Shown here: one piece after another, positions 18,211-29,821 of the stretch
Layout of the letters: each line of letters begins with the position of its first letter
Numbering within the stretch: the first letter of the stretch is position 1
Origin: Candidatus Latescibacterota bacterium
GTDB taxonomy: Bacteria > Latescibacterota > UBA2968 > UBA8231
Length of the DNA stretch: 37,183 bases
Direction: 5' to 3'
Assembly (NCBI GenBank): GCA_016187725.1
Contig: JACPJE010000126.1
Location: 1-37,183 of the forward strand
Program-made: the position numbers and the translations under genes
The notes under the pieces: generated by a model
Seen by the model: only the letters and a program-made list of their open reading frames with translations
What the model was told of the DNA's origin: nothing
Databases searched by the model: none

Positions 18211-18699
18211 TCAATAAATGCTCTCTGCCGCAAAATTCATCCTGCCCTTTGAAGCGCGCTCGAAGTAGTCCTCTATCTTTTCCCGCGACCTGGGGAAGTA
18301 GCGCCGGATTTCATCGACGATCACCCTGACCTTCTCCGGTTCCTCGCCCAGGTCCAGCAGCAGCTGGGCGTAGAGGAAGAGCAGGCCCTGGTCGCGTCCC
18401 CTGGTCTGCAGGGCTTGTTCCAGGTGCTGACGCGCCTCCTGGAAGCGCCCCTTCTCGATCAGAGCCTGGGCGGTCAGCACGTTGGCCTGGGCGCCTTCGG
18501 GATAGAGTTCGTGCAGGACCTGGGCGAGTTCTGAGAGGGCTGCTCCTCGCAACTGGGGCTGAGCGCGGGGGTCGATGCGGGGCTGCATGTGCTCGTAGAT
18601 GCGCCGCTGGTAGCGCTCCACTAGCACCAGGGCCGCGCATAGTCCCACGATGAGGAGCGGGATATAGTTGGCGCGCAGATAGGTCGAGATCTTCATCAT
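18211..18699 (-). CDS. Membrane-anchored TPR-like protein (162 aa)
   Basis: The protein begins with a single transmembrane helix (YIPLLIVGLCAALVLVERY, about residues 11-29). A helical domain with two or so TPR-like units follows (ANVLTAQALIEKGRFQEARQHLEQALQ, about 75-101, then GLLFLYAQLLLDLGEEPEKV). The C-terminal end is KGRMNFAAESIY. TPR proteins act as scaffolds for complexes. It starts 8 nt after the stop of the 348-aa membrane protein, so the two are surely co-transcribed. This pair is at the 3' end of the minus-strand nar region. It converges on the GroES-like gene with only 17 nt between stops and no evident terminator. Confidence 0.8.
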   Translation of the reverse strand: MMKISTYLRANYIPLLIVGLCAALVLVERYQRRIYEHMQPRIDPRAQPQLRGAALSELAQVLHELYPEGAQANVLTAQALIEKGRFQEARQHLEQALQTRGRDQGLLFLYAQLLLDLGEEPEKVRVIVDEIRRYFPRSREKIEDYFERASKGRMNFAAESIY

Positions 18700-18707
18700 G
18701 CCGCACC

Positions 18708-19754
18708 TCACAGTCCTAGCTGGATTTGCGGTTGGCGCACCTTCCAGATGAAGGCGTCGTACCAGTAGTGGAGCATGGCCACGGAACTGACCAGGGAGTA
18801 GCTGAAGAGATCGAAATTGACGCCAAAACCGATGACGCCGAATCCCAGATTCCGCAGGTGGCCTTCGGTGAGGACGAACCAGACCAGGGAGCTGGCGGCG
18901 CACACCAGCAGGAAGATCTTGAAGTTCCCCGGTCTGGCCAGGTAACTCAGAAAGGACGACTCCCCGCCCGTGCGCTCGGCCCGGTTGCGGTTGTAGAAGT
19001 AGATCATGGCGATGTACTGCACATCGTGCATGATGCGGTGCGCCACGGCGTAACCGATGAGGAAGCTGCTGTTGAAGCTGGTGTAGTACCAGAGGAAGTA
19101 GCTGGCAAAGAGGAAGAAGTACTTCAGCGGATTGAGGGTGTAGCCTTTGCGGACGCACCAGATCACGTGCCCGGCGTAAATCAGGGCGTAGAGGATGGTG
19201 GCGATCCAGGAGAATTGCTGCACCTGCTGGACTGCCCCGGCGCTGATGGGCAGACGCCACTCGTGGAGCATGCGCACCCAGATATTGGTGAACAAGGGCG
19301 AGACGATCAGCATGTTGCCGAAGAGGAACCAGTTGAGCGCCAGATCGAAGTTCTTGGTGCTGCGGGTGCCGGCCCTGGCCTTGAAGTCGTAGATGCGCGC
19401 GAAGCCGTGCTGCTGCATGAAGCTGTGCTGGTGGTCCCACAGCGTGATCAGCAGCGCCAGGGTCAGGGGCGCGAACCGGAGCAGCAGAAAGGCGAGCAGG
19501 ACGAGGAGGATGGGGCCGAGGATGAGGCGTTCGCGCCAGCGGCTGAATTCGATGGGCGAACCATAGACGCGCACCCCGGTGAGGAGGAAATGCGGCACCG
19601 TCACCCAGAGGATGACGGCTACCAGGGCACTGCCAGGCAGGTGCTGCTGGGCGAACATGGCAAAGGCCACGGCCGCAAAGGGCAAGCCCAGAAACCAGAG
19701 ATAATCGTGCTTGCGGTCCACGATATACGCTGAGTGAAAAACGCCGCTGCTCAT
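18708..19754 (-). CDS. Polytopic membrane protein with conserved-looking His clusters (348 aa)
   Basis: About eight or nine hydrophobic helices are visible. Histidines are placed at or near membrane borders: H16-D (RKHDYLW), H55 (PHFLLTG), WDHQH at 107-110 with H116, HRIMH at 239-243 and LHYWYDAFIWK at 328-338. This pattern recalls membrane oxidases and desaturases or heme/metal-binding integral proteins, yet I recognise no named family. GAGGAG lies before the ATG at 19754. It is followed immediately by the TPR gene and lies 115 nt downstream of the nar-operon hypothetical at 19870-20142. A role in nitrogen-oxide respiration is therefore possible but not shown. Confidence 0.8.
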   Translation of the reverse strand: MSSGVFHSAYIVDRKHDYLWFLGLPFAAVAFAMFAQQHLPGSALVAVILWVTVPHFLLTGVRVYGSPIEFSRWRERLILGPILLVLLAFLLLRFAPLTLALLITLWDHQHSFMQQHGFARIYDFKARAGTRSTKNFDLALNWFLFGNMLIVSPLFTNIWVRMLHEWRLPISAGAVQQVQQFSWIATILYALIYAGHVIWCVRKGYTLNPLKYFFLFASYFLWYYTSFNSSFLIGYAVAHRIMHDVQYIAMIYFYNRNRAERTGGESSFLSYLARPGNFKIFLLVCAASSLVWFVLTEGHLRNLGFGVIGFGVNFDLFSYSLVSSVAMLHYWYDAFIWKVRQPQIQLGL

Positions 19755-19869
19755 CGCTGCTCCTCAAGGTGAAATATGTGGAGATGGGTTTGCGACCTCC
19801 TCTTCAATGCCGATGCAAAAGTCCATTGATCGACCTGCGCCAACACACGCGCTTTTCCGCGGCGGCCCC

Positions 19870-20142
19870 TCACGAGTCGGCCCCGCAAAAGGCCAGCATA
19901 CACCCCACGTAAGGCGCGGCGGCCCGGGCCGCCGCGTAACCGTCGGCATAGTAGTGGTCGTGCCAACCCTGTCGGACGAGCCGGCTTGCTACCTCGTCCG
20001 GAACTCCCTCCAGCCGCACCAATCCGAAGGCCTCGGTTTTCAGCCCGCGGTACCGCCAGTGCACCGGATTCGATGCCGATGGAGTACCGCTGGCCCCGTA
20101 GAGGTAATCGTCGGCTACATAGCAGGCCACCAGGTCAACCAT
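19870..20142 (-). CDS. Hypothetical protein (90 aa) downstream of narK
   Basis: The frame starts at ATG 20142, 16 nt after the narK stop, with GAGGAGAG somewhat far upstream (about 13 nt). The product reads MVDLVACYVADDYLYGASG, continues with HWRYRGLKTEAFGLVRLEG and ends in YVGCMLAFCGADS. It is rich in Tyr and His and has no membrane segment. No family is recognised. Same strand and tight spacing make it a likely last member of the nar operon. Confidence 0.55.
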   Translation of the reverse strand: MVDLVACYVADDYLYGASGTPSASNPVHWRYRGLKTEAFGLVRLEGVPDEVASRLVRQGWHDHYYADGYAAARAAAPYVGCMLAFCGADS

Positions 20143-20158
20143 AGGCTGGGGTCTCTCC

Positions 20159-21760
20159 TCACGACTCTGTGTCCACCAACTCGACCAGGAGGATGGAGTT
20201 CGCCGGACAGCGCCGTATCGCCTCCCTCACCCCCGGCAGGTGGCATCCCACCTCGGCGCCGCGCCGCACTCGGGCAGGAGCGTTCGGGAGCGGTTTTTCA
20301 AAGACCTCCTGACAAGCGCGCGCACACACGTCGCACGGGAGGTTTCCATCGCTCGTCGCGTGCTCCCAGCAGCGACTGGTGTCTATGATGACCCGATACG
20401 CCGGGACCCTATCCCCGGTGGCCGACATCTGCTCGTCAGCGTCAATTCCCGCCGGGGCAACGCGCCCTGTTTCAGCAGCAGAGAGGGGGCGAGAGTATTT
20501 CAGCACCCACATCAGCGACAGAGAGAGCAGGGCCAGGACGACGAAGGTGATGAACCCCAGGGGATATCCCATCTCTCCGTGTTGGCGCACCGCGGCCCCC
20601 ATGATCGGGGGGATGACGAAGCCCCCGAACGCGCCCAGGCCACCGATCCACCCCGCTGCTCCCCCCACAGCGTCGGGCACTTCCTGGGGCACTATCTTGA
20701 ACACGGCGGCATTGCAGATCCCCATCCCCACTGCCATCAGGAGCACCCCCGGGACGGCCACCTGAAAGTGTTCGGTGGTGGTCATCAGGACCGCTCCGAA
20801 CAACATGATGAACAGGCCCAGGATGGCAGTGTTCTCGCCCCCTTCCCGCAACTCGTCAGACAACACCCCCCCCAGGAGCCGTATGCCCGAGGTGAGGATC
20901 GAGTAGCCCCCCGTCAGGGCCCCTGCCGCCACAGCACTGACAGCGAAATAGGAGGTCCAGTAGATAGGCAGCCAAGCAGTGAGGGCCACGAAGCCGCCAA
21001 AGGTACTGAAGTACACGGACAGCAGGGCCCAGGTCTTCCAGTTCCGGGCGGAGATCGCAAGGCTTTCCCTTATCCCCTCCGAAGGAAAGAACTCCTCCCC
21101 ATGAGCCTGTGCCAGGCGCCGGGCCTCCTCCGGCGGCAAGCCCTGGTGCCGCAGCTGGAAGTACCAGGCATTGCACCCAGTGAACCCGTACGCCACCGCG
21201 CCGATGACCAGCAGGGTTAGCCAAGCCGAGTAGGCTCCCAGCAGGCCCCAGGTGACCAATGCGATCGGGAGCAGGAAGGAGAAGATGCCGGGCGCCAGGT
21301 TGCCGATCCCGGCGTAGAGCGCCAGGGCCCGGCCCTGACGCGCGCGGGGAAACCAATAGGAGACCTGGGTGATGCCGACCGAGAAGATGGCGATGCCGCA
21401 GCCACACAGCACGCCGAGGAGGAGAAGCAGTGGGTACAGGCCGCTGTGAAGCCGGTCTGGATAGAAAAGGTTGACCACCAGGGCCAGCCCCCCCATCCCC
21501 GCGATGGAGAGGCTGAGCAGCACTAGGAAGGGTTTGCGGCCTCCGGTCGTATCCACCCATGCAGAGAAGGGGATGCGCAAAAGCGAACCCGAGAGGGAGG
21601 GCATGGCCACCAGAAACCCCACCTGTATTGGACTCAGCCCCATCACCTCCTGGAACCGGCTGGCCGCAGGGCCGAACAGCGCAACAGCGGCAAAACCGAT
21701 GAAAAAGCCCAGGGTGGCTCCAAACAGCGCCTGGTAGGGAGTGCCTTTACAGCGGTCCAC
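20159..21760 (-). CDS. narK: NarK-type nitrate/nitrite MFS transporter with C-terminal ferredoxin-like domain
   Basis: Residues 1 to about 430 form a 12-helix major-facilitator transporter. The nitrate-signature regions are visible as ALYAGIGNLAPGIFSFLLP (about 146-164) and GAAGWIGGLGAFGGFVIPP (near 370-388), diagnostic of nitrate/nitrite porters. After the last helix there is a 100-residue tail. From 458 it carries C464, C476-x2-C479-x3-C483, C506 and C518-P in an 'IIDTSRC...CDVCARAC...AIRRCPANSI' pattern like a 4Fe-4S ferredoxin. NarK proteins normally end with the membrane part. The start is GTG at 21760 with GGAGAGGGG upstream. It would bring nitrate to cytoplasmic NarG and export nitrite; the tail may sense redox state or dock to an electron carrier (inference). 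Confidence 0.92.
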   Translation of the reverse strand: MDRCKGTPYQALFGATLGFFIGFAAVALFGPAASRFQEVMGLSPIQVGFLVAMPSLSGSLLRIPFSAWVDTTGGRKPFLVLLSLSIAGMGGLALVVNLFYPDRLHSGLYPLLLLLGVLCGCGIAIFSVGITQVSYWFPRARQGRALALYAGIGNLAPGIFSFLLPIALVTWGLLGAYSAWLTLLVIGAVAYGFTGCNAWYFQLRHQGLPPEEARRLAQAHGEEFFPSEGIRESLAISARNWKTWALLSVYFSTFGGFVALTAWLPIYWTSYFAVSAVAAGALTGGYSILTSGIRLLGGVLSDELREGGENTAILGLFIMLFGAVLMTTTEHFQVAVPGVLLMAVGMGICNAAVFKIVPQEVPDAVGGAAGWIGGLGAFGGFVIPPIMGAAVRQHGEMGYPLGFITFVVLALLSLSLMWVLKYSRPLSAAETGRVAPAGIDADEQMSATGDRVPAYRVIIDTSRCWEHATSDGNLPCDVCARACQEVFEKPLPNAPARVRRGAEVGCHLPGVREAIRRCPANSILLVELVDTES

Positions 21761-21824
21761 TGGTCCCCTCTCCTCACCCGTTACTCCGGGAGTGCAGACA
21801 ACTGCTCTGTACTCAAGTCCAGCC

Positions 21825-22010
21825 CTATGGAGTCACTTCACTTGACACCTTGTCCAGGCGATAGTACTCGCAGTCTTCGCCACACCAAAAACAGTGTTTG
21901 AGGTTGTCGCCACAATCTCTCTCTCTTTTTCTCATTGCCCTCAGTGCGAAAAAAAGGATCAAGAATGCTGCGCCAACGAGAACTAGTGCGGGCAAGAGGT
22001 CAGTGAACAT
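21825..22010 (-). CDS. Cys-rich single-TM small protein between narI and narK (61 aa)
   Basis: The product has one N-terminal transmembrane helix (LLPALVLVGAAFLILFFALRA, about 5-25), a basic stop-transfer (MRKRER), then C33-x6-C40-x2-C43-x3-C47 within HCFWCGEDCEYYR. The four Cys suggest a metal or Fe-S site on the cytoplasmic side. AAGGAG sits just before the ATG at 22010. It lies 34 nt after narI and 64 nt before narK, so it is part of the operon. No named family comes to mind. Confidence 0.75.
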   Translation of the reverse strand: MFTDLLPALVLVGAAFLILFFALRAMRKRERDCGDNLKHCFWCGEDCEYYRLDKVSSEVTP

Positions 22011-22044
22011 GGGAGTCTCCTTGCTGTTTTGCTATTCTAGGCCA

Positions 22045-22737
22045 TCACGCCCGTTCTCCTCGCTTCGGCAATGCCCGCCGGTTCCAGATCACCAGCTGGT
22101 AGGGCCGCCACAGATAGGGGAGCGGGATAGTCACCACGTGGACCAGCCGGGTAAAGGGGAAAAGGGCGAGGATGAGGAAGGCGTTCAGCATGTGGAGCTT
22201 GACTACCCAGGGGAGCATGGTGACGTACTGAATCTGGGGATTTAGCTTGGCAAGCGAGACCAGCCAGGGCACGGCCGTGTGCAGGTACCAGTCAGATCCC
22301 CAGCGGTAAAAGAGGGCGACCCAGAAGCCCAGGATCACCTGGAACAGCAGAGCTGCCAGCAGCACCCAGTCCATGGCCGAGGTGACGGCCAACACCCGGG
22401 CGTTGCGCAGGCGCCGCAGGACGAGTAATCCCAACCCCACGATGGTCATCGCGGCGAGTGCCAGCCCGGTCACCTCTAGGGCGTACAGGCGTATCGGCAC
22501 GCTGATCAGGAGCGCCCAACTGTCGGGAAACAGCAAGGCCAGCAGATGGGCCAGCAGGATGATCAGGATGCCGTAGTGCCAGGGCACCGAGGCCCAGAAC
22601 AGGGTGCGGTTTTCCAAGAACTGGGAGGAAAGGCTGGAATAGGAGAACCGGTCCTTTACATACCGGTAAATTCCCACCAGCACCGCCAGGACGACGGCCA
22701 CATACGGAAAGACCGCAAACAATACGAGATCAAACAT
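22045..22737 (-). CDS. narI: Respiratory nitrate reductase gamma subunit (diheme cytochrome b)
   Basis: The 230-aa integral membrane protein has five helices. The four heme b ligands stand at the expected spacing: H54 and H64 in helix II (WHYGILIILLAH), H182 and H200 in helix V (VKLHMLNAF...RLVH). The 10- and 18-residue intervals equal those of E. coli NarI (56/66 and 187/205). It takes electrons from quinol and passes them to NarH. The ATG overlaps the narJ stop by 8 nt (ATGTTTGA), so translation is coupled. Confidence 0.96.
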   Translation of the reverse strand: MFDLVLFAVFPYVAVVLAVLVGIYRYVKDRFSYSSLSSQFLENRTLFWASVPWHYGILIILLAHLLALLFPDSWALLISVPIRLYALEVTGLALAAMTIVGLGLLVLRRLRNARVLAVTSAMDWVLLAALLFQVILGFWVALFYRWGSDWYLHTAVPWLVSLAKLNPQIQYVTMLPWVVKLHMLNAFLILALFPFTRLVHVVTIPLPYLWRPYQLVIWNRRALPKRGERA

Positions 22738-23352
22738 TGCTCGTCACCGCCTTTCCAGTGGGGTATTGTTGCTGGAGCGCCAGTTGCAGCGCTTCGAGTA
22801 GTTTCGCGTATGGAGGGATCAGGCGCTCCTCCTCCAGCCTGTCTGGCTTGGGCTCTTCGCCATCCTCGCCGGCCCTTTCGTCCTTTTCTCCGTCTCGTTT
22901 GAGTATTTTATCCAGCGCGGGCAACAGCGCCTCGCAGATCAGCTCCCCGGTCGTGTCTTCGTCAGCACATACCGCCAGAAAACGCAGCACTACGGGCAGG
23001 TGATCGGGCAGCTGGTTCTCTGGAGGGATAAAAGCGCCTTCCTGATAACGCTCCTTCAACCCCACCAGGAAGGCGCTGCGCTTGTAGCTCTCGCCGAACA
23101 GATGATAACCTAGATAGGGGTGGTAGGTGGCATCCAGGTCAAAAGTCCCAGTGTAGATCTCCTGCAAGCGGCCCAGGGGCATTTCCTCTGCGAAGCTGCA
23201 AAATTCCTGGAGCAGTACGGCTACTGCCGGGCTCTGCGGGGAGAGCAGAACCTCGCACTCCCGCAGCGCCCCGGACAGGCCAGATTGAGGATAATCCAAG
23301 AGTTCGGCAAAGAGGCGGAAGAGGCGCTGCTGGGAGAGGCTGCTGTTCATCA

Positions 23353-23353
<1 letters not shown>
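22730..23353 (-). CDS. narJ: Nitrate reductase assembly chaperone
   Basis: The 207-aa cytoplasmic helical protein inserts the molybdenum cofactor into NarG and helps NarGH attach to NarI. Family features are the N-terminal LFRLFAELLDYP, and later YTGTFDLDATYHPYLGYHLFGESYKR, the conserved DLDATYHPYLGYHLFGES core of NarJ/TorD-like chaperones. The C-terminus (about 150-207) is acidic and Lys-rich and longer than strictly needed. I start at ATG 23353, whose A is the last base of the narH stop (TGATG), with GGAGG 5 nt upstream. Its stop overlaps narI. Confidence 0.95.
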
Positions 23354-24855
<1,502 letters not shown>

Positions 24856-24947
24856 ATTCTTCGCTCCTTTTCACCTATGGCTTGAGGCCCTGTAGTTCCC
24901 AGCAGCTCTGACTCAGCACAGCTTCTCTCCCCCTCTGCGGATGGAGG

Positions 24948-27900
24948 TCACCACTCCAGCTTCTCCAACTTCCGGATCACACAGTAGGTGTCGCGGGTGA
25001 ACACACCGATGGGCCCCCAGTAGTTAAAGGCATAGGTGAACTGGGCGTAGCCGCCGGCCAGTTGCACCGGGTTGATCCGGGTGCGGGTCAGGCTGTTGTG
25101 TCCGCCGGCCCGCTTCCCGCCCCGTACCTGGGATTTGGGGATATAGATCGTCCGCTCGACCGCATGGTAATACAGGCAGGTGCCCGACTGGACCCGGGCG
25201 CTGACCGCGGCCCGGGTGACCACTACCCCATTGTCGTTGTAGACCTCCACCCAGTCGTTATCCACCAGCCCGATCCTTTCGGCGTCCTTGTCGTTGATCC
25301 AGATCGGATCCATCCCACGCGACAGGGTGAGCATGCGGAGGTTGTCCTTGTAGGTGGAGTGGATGTTCCACTTGCCATGCGGGGTGATGTAATTGAGCAC
25401 CAGAGATTGATCATCTACCTGGCTGCGGACGATGTCGCCGGTCTTCTGGGGGTCGAGCTTGGGCTTGAAGGTGGGCAGGTGCTCGCCGAAATCCAGGTAA
25501 TAGGGATGATCGAGGTAGAAGTGCTGGCGTCCGGTCAGGGTGCGCCAGGGGATCAGGCGCTCCACGTTGAGACACCAGGCAGCATAGGCCCGGCCATCGT
25601 TCACCATGCCAGTCCAGCAGGGGGAGATGAGGGTGCGGCGCACCTGGCGGGTGATGTCGCCAAAGTTCATGCGCACGCTGCGCACCTTCTCGGCCAGGTC
25701 GGCCAGGGGCAGCCCCACCCGTTCCTCCTCGTGTTTGAAGGCAGCATAGGAGATTTCGCCATTGGTCTCGGGAGCCAGGTAGAGCAGGACATTGGCTGCA
25801 TCCAGGGCATCTTCCAGGCAGGGGTACTTCTGGCCATCCCATTCCACGCAGCGCATATGACGTGGATCCGGAGACCCGCCTACCGGATACCCCAGCAATT
25901 CATCGTAGAACTTTTGGACCGGTATGTGGACGCCGTTGCCGCGGATGCCGTCCTCTCGCACCTTCGGGCCGAAAGAGATAAACCGATTGTAGAGGTTGGC
26001 GTAATCCCGAGTGACCACGTTCAGGTGGGGCATGGTCTTGCCGGGAACCGGATCGCACTCGCCGGCTACCCAATCGCGGGGTTCGGTCTGGGCCAGTTCA
26101 TCGGGAGTGTCGTGCATGAGCGGGGTGGCGACCAGATCCTTGACCGGAGCCGGGAAGACGGTGGGGGCCAGTTCGCTCGCCTTCTTGGCGAAGGCCTTGA
26201 AGATTTCCCAGTCGGTCTTCGCCTCCCAGACAGGCGGTATGGCGGCCCCCAGCGGATGGACAAAGGAGTGCAGGTCGGTGGTGTTCAGGTCGTTTTTCTC
26301 GTACCAGAAAGCGGTGGGCAGGACGATGTCGGAGTAGAGAGCCGAGGTGTCCATGCGGAAGTTGATGTCCACCACCAGGTCCATCTTGCCGCGCGGGGCG
26401 GGCTCGCGGAAGGTGACCGTCTTTACCCGTCCCTTGGCATGTTCTTCGGCGATGATATTGTCGTGCGTTCCCAGGTAATGGCGCAAGAAGAACTCGTGTC
26501 CTTTGGCGCTCGACTGGATGGCGTTGCCACGCCAGATGAGCCAGACGCGCGGCCAGTTCTCCGGCGCATCGGGATCATCCACGGCAAAACGCGTTTGGCC
26601 TTTTTTCAACTGCTCGACCATCCACCGGATGACTTCTCCGTCAGCCTTGGCGCCGCTGGCCTCGGCCTGGCGGACCAATTCCAGGGGGTTGTGATTGAAC
26701 TGGGGGTAAAAAGGCATCCAACCCTGGTGCACTGCCCGGGTTTCCATATCCAGCGCATGCCCCTTGGCCCACCGGGTCTTTGGCGGGATGGGCGCATAGT
26801 CGGTGAAATCACCTTCGTACCGCCACTGGTCGCTGTGGACATAATGCCAGGTAGGTGACTGCTGGAGGCGGGGCGGTTTGGCCCAGTCCAGGGCAAAGGC
26901 CAGGCTGCTCCACGGAGCGGTCAGCGTCAGTTTCTCCTGGCCCACATAGTGGTTCATGCCTCCGCCGTTGCGCCCGCAACAACCGCACAGGATCAGGGCA
27001 GTGATGGGGGCGCGATACGACAGGTTGTTGTTATACCAGTGGTTGATACTGGCGCCGATGATGATCATGGAGCGGCCCTGGGTAGCCTCGGCATTGCCGG
27101 CGAACTCGCGCGCCAGGCGGATGATGGTGTCGCGGCTGATGCCAGTGTGTTGCTCCTGCCAGGCCGGAGTGTAGGGCGCCACGTCATCGTAGCTGGAGGA
27201 ATAGTCGCCCTTCAGGCCGCGCCCAACCCCGAACTGGGCCATCAGCAGATCAAAGGTGGTCGTCACCGCTACCTGCCCTTCAGCGGTTTCTAGGTACTTG
27301 ACCGGCACGCCTCGCAGGGAAACCGTGCCCTGGGCGAACTCGTAGAAAGATACCTGGACGACCTCATCGCTGCCCTCGAGAAAGCTCAGGACAGGATCGA
27401 GCGGGGTATCGTCCAGCCCGTCCTCCATTTTTAGATTCCACTTGCCCTTCTCCTGGCTCCAGCGAAAGCCGACGGTCCCTTTGGGCATGCGCGCCTCACC
27501 AGTCTGCCGATCATACACCAGCAGTTTCCAGTCGCCGTTTTCTACTTGCTGATAGCGGGTCAGGCGGTTGGCTCGCAACAGCCGGCCAGCGCGGTAACCG
27601 TCGCCGTCTTTCTCCAGGGTGACCAGGAAAGGACCGTCGGTGTATTTCTTGAGATAGTCCACAAAGTAAGGCACCTGGCGATCCGCATGGAACTCTTTGA
27701 GAATGACGTGGTTGACAGCCATCCACAGGGCAGTGTCCTGCCCGGCCCGGATCGGGATCCACCAGTCGGAGTACTTGGCCACCTGGCTGAAGTCCGGAGC
27801 GATGACCACGAACTTGGCCCCCTCGTGGCGCGCCTCGGAGATGAAGTGGACATCGGGCGTGCGGGTCATATTCAGGTTGGAGCCCATGGAGATGATGTAC

Positions 27901-28592
27901 TTGGAGTTGTACCAGTCGGCACTCTCGCAGACATCGGTCTGGTCGCCCCAGATTTCCGGGAAGGCATTGGGCAGGTCGGCGTACCAGTCATAGAAGCTCA
28001 TGTTCACCCCGCCGAAGAGCTGCAGGAAGCGGGAGCCTCCCCCATAAGAGAGGTAGGACATCGCCGGGATGGGAGAAAAACCAAAGACGCGATCCGGGCC
28101 CCACTTCTTCGCCGTGTACAGACAGGATGCGGCGATGAGTTCCAGCACCTCGTCCCAGGTGGAGCGGCGAAATCCTCCCTTGCCGCGGGCGCGCTGGTAA
28201 CGGGCGCGCTTTTGCTCGTCTTCGACAATGGAGCCCCAGGCATCGACCGGATTGGTGTGCCTGGTCCTGGCCTCGCGCCAGAGGTCCATGAGCGGGCCGC
28301 GCAGGTAGGGGTACTTGACGCGGATAGGGCTGTAGACATACCACGAGGCGGATATGCCGCGCTGGCAACCACGCGGCTCGTAGGGCGGCAGGCCGGCTTC
28401 CAGCAGCGGGTAGTCGGTCTGCTGCATCTCCCAGGTGATGATGCCCTCCTTGACGAACACCGCCCACGAACAGCCACCCGTGCAGTTGACCCCATGCGTA
28501 CTGCGGATGACGTTGTCGTGCTGCCAACGGTTGCGGTAAAACTCTTCCCACTGGCGTTTGGGAGGATTGATCAAATCTTGGATCCAACCCAT
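24948..28592 (-). CDS. narG: Respiratory nitrate reductase alpha subunit, cytoplasmic type
   Basis: The 1214-aa catalytic subunit reduces nitrate to nitrite at a bis-MGD molybdenum centre. The FS0 cluster ligands H33-x3-C37-x3-C41 ([12 protein letters not shown]) and C76 (PRGCQRG) match NarG exactly. The Mo ligand Asp is D206 in [11 protein letters not shown], followed by [17 protein letters not shown]. The length is close to E. coli NarG (1247). There is no Tat signal, so it faces the cytoplasm, in contrast to the NxrA-type enzyme at 33513. GGAGGGA precedes the ATG, 35 nt after the cytochrome gene. Confidence 0.98.
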   Translation of the reverse strand: MGWIQDLINPPKRQWEEFYRNRWQHDNVIRSTHGVNCTGGCSWAVFVKEGIITWEMQQTDYPLLEAGLPPYEPRGCQRGISASWYVYSPIRVKYPYLRGPLMDLWREARTRHTNPVDAWGSIVEDEQKRARYQRARGKGGFRRSTWDEVLELIAASCLYTAKKWGPDRVFGFSPIPAMSYLSYGGGSRFLQLFGGVNMSFYDWYADLPNAFPEIWGDQTDVCESADWYNSKYIISMGSNLNMTRTPDVHFISEARHEGAKFVVIAPDFSQVAKYSDWWIPIRAGQDTALWMAVNHVILKEFHADRQVPYFVDYLKKYTDGPFLVTLEKDGDGYRAGRLLRANRLTRYQQVENGDWKLLVYDRQTGEARMPKGTVGFRWSQEKGKWNLKMEDGLDDTPLDPVLSFLEGSDEVVQVSFYEFAQGTVSLRGVPVKYLETAEGQVAVTTTFDLLMAQFGVGRGLKGDYSSSYDDVAPYTPAWQEQHTGISRDTIIRLAREFAGNAEATQGRSMIIIGASINHWYNNNLSYRAPITALILCGCCGRNGGGMNHYVGQEKLTLTAPWSSLAFALDWAKPPRLQQSPTWHYVHSDQWRYEGDFTDYAPIPPKTRWAKGHALDMETRAVHQGWMPFYPQFNHNPLELVRQAEASGAKADGEVIRWMVEQLKKGQTRFAVDDPDAPENWPRVWLIWRGNAIQSSAKGHEFFLRHYLGTHDNIIAEEHAKGRVKTVTFREPAPRGKMDLVVDINFRMDTSALYSDIVLPTAFWYEKNDLNTTDLHSFVHPLGAAIPPVWEAKTDWEIFKAFAKKASELAPTVFPAPVKDLVATPLMHDTPDELAQTEPRDWVAGECDPVPGKTMPHLNVVTRDYANLYNRFISFGPKVREDGIRGNGVHIPVQKFYDELLGYPVGGSPDPRHMRCVEWDGQKYPCLEDALDAANVLLYLAPETNGEISYAAFKHEEERVGLPLADLAEKVRSVRMNFGDITRQVRRTLISPCWTGMVNDGRAYAAWCLNVERLIPWRTLTGRQHFYLDHPYYLDFGEHLPTFKPKLDPQKTGDIVRSQVDDQSLVLNYITPHGKWNIHSTYKDNLRMLTLSRGMDPIWINDKDAERIGLVDNDWVEVYNDNGVVVTRAAVSARVQSGTCLYYHAVERTIYIPKSQVRGGKRAGGHNSLTRTRINPVQLAGGYAQFTYAFNYWGPIGVFTRDTYCVIRKLEKLEW

Positions 28593-28627
28593 GTTTTTCC
28601 CTCCATTGGCTCCAGGTGAATCGCGCC

Positions 28628-29809
28628 TCAGGCCAAAGATCGCACCAAAGGCCGGCGCACTCCTCTCAGGCGCCGCCGCCAGAGGAGGTGTGCCATCGCG
28701 AACAATACCATAGCTCCGCCCAGCGCCAGGAGGGCCAGTTGGCCGACCGCCTCGGTCGGCCGGTGGGTCACAGCAGCTGACCGGAAGAAGCTTATCAGAT
28801 TCGCCCGTTCTTCCGGCGTGAGCGAACCTTTGCTGAAAACAGTGTTCATCACCGGAAATGGTAAATCGGTCAAGATAGTGGCGAGACGTTCCTCGCCGAA
28901 TTTAGAGTAGGCTATGGTCAGTTCTGGCCCCAGCACTCCGCCGCCCAGAGCGCCAATACCACCAACGCTGTGACAGGCGATGCAGGGAGCCCCGCCATTC
29001 TGGAAACGGGTAGTGCCGATGAACAATTCCTTGCCAAGGCTCGGGTCAGCCAGGGCTAATTCTTGAGGAGCTTCGCTGGCGAGGGAAAGGACATAATAGG
29101 CCAGTGCCCAGTAGTTTTGCTCCTCTTCTTCGGTGGCAGGTTCGCCATAGGACGGCATGGGTGTCCCGCCGATCCCTGCTGCGAGGGTGCGGTAGATGTC
29201 CTTGGCCGTCGACCCCCTCTTCATCTTGCCGGGTATAGTGAAATCGTAGGGGATGATAGGCACTCCCCATACGTCTTTGAGAGTGGCAGCCGATGGCCCG
29301 TCTCCTTTGCCTCTTGGGCCATGACATTTGAGGCATTCGAAGTCCTTGTAGAATTGCTCCCCTGCGGCGATGAGTTCAGGGGTTTGGGGCGGGGGATCCG
29401 GAACCGGAATAGATTCCAGGAATCCCGCCTCTGAGAACTTTTCAGAGAAGCTCTTCACATAGACCACCAGATCCCAGCGCTCTTTAGGAGACAGGTGCGC
29501 GAAGGCGGGCATGAGGGTCCCGGGTATACCCTTGCTGATCGTCTGGTAGAGATCCTCATCAGTGGGTAAATAGGTGGAGCGGATCTTGTAGATCCCGCTC
29601 GTGAAATCGCGGGGCTTGGGGTAGAGGAAGCGAGCAGCAGGCCCGTCCCCCTTGCCTTCCTCGCCGTGGCAGATGGTGCAATCCCTCTTGAAGAGCGCCT
29701 TTCCCGAGACAGTATCCCCTTCTGCGGCGCGGGTCTCTCTGCCCGAGGCAAAGATGATCGCTGCGAAAGCAACGCATGCCAGGAGCCCTTTGGCCGGTTT
29801 TCTATCCAT
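28628..29809 (-). CDS. Exported, C-terminally anchored triheme cytochrome c
   Basis: The 393-aa precursor has a signal peptide ([15 protein letters not shown], residues 9-23; cleavage near RAAEG). Three CxxCH heme sites follow: C44-C47-H48, C159-C162-H163 and C276-C279-H280. A transmembrane helix near 352-374 is followed by RRRLRG, which anchors the protein with the hemes in the periplasm. The first two domains are paralogous to those of the diheme fusion at 31920 (shared [28 protein letters not shown]). Lying immediately upstream of narG, it plays the part of NarC-like cytochromes seen in some bacteria, possibly taking electrons from or giving them to the NarI/quinol pool. AGGGGA precedes the ATG. 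Confidence 0.93.
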   Translation of the reverse strand: MDRKPAKGLLACVAFAAIIFASGRETRAAEGDTVSGKALFKRDCTICHGEEGKGDGPAARFLYPKPRDFTSGIYKIRSTYLPTDEDLYQTISKGIPGTLMPAFAHLSPKERWDLVVYVKSFSEKFSEAGFLESIPVPDPPPQTPELIAAGEQFYKDFECLKCHGPRGKGDGPSAATLKDVWGVPIIPYDFTIPGKMKRGSTAKDIYRTLAAGIGGTPMPSYGEPATEEEEQNYWALAYYVLSLASEAPQELALADPSLGKELFIGTTRFQNGGAPCIACHSVGGIGALGGGVLGPELTIAYSKFGEERLATILTDLPFPVMNTVFSKGSLTPEERANLISFFRSAAVTHRPTEAVGQLALLALGGAMVLFAMAHLLWRRRLRGVRRPLVRSLA

Positions 29810-29821
29810 ATTTTCCCCTTT

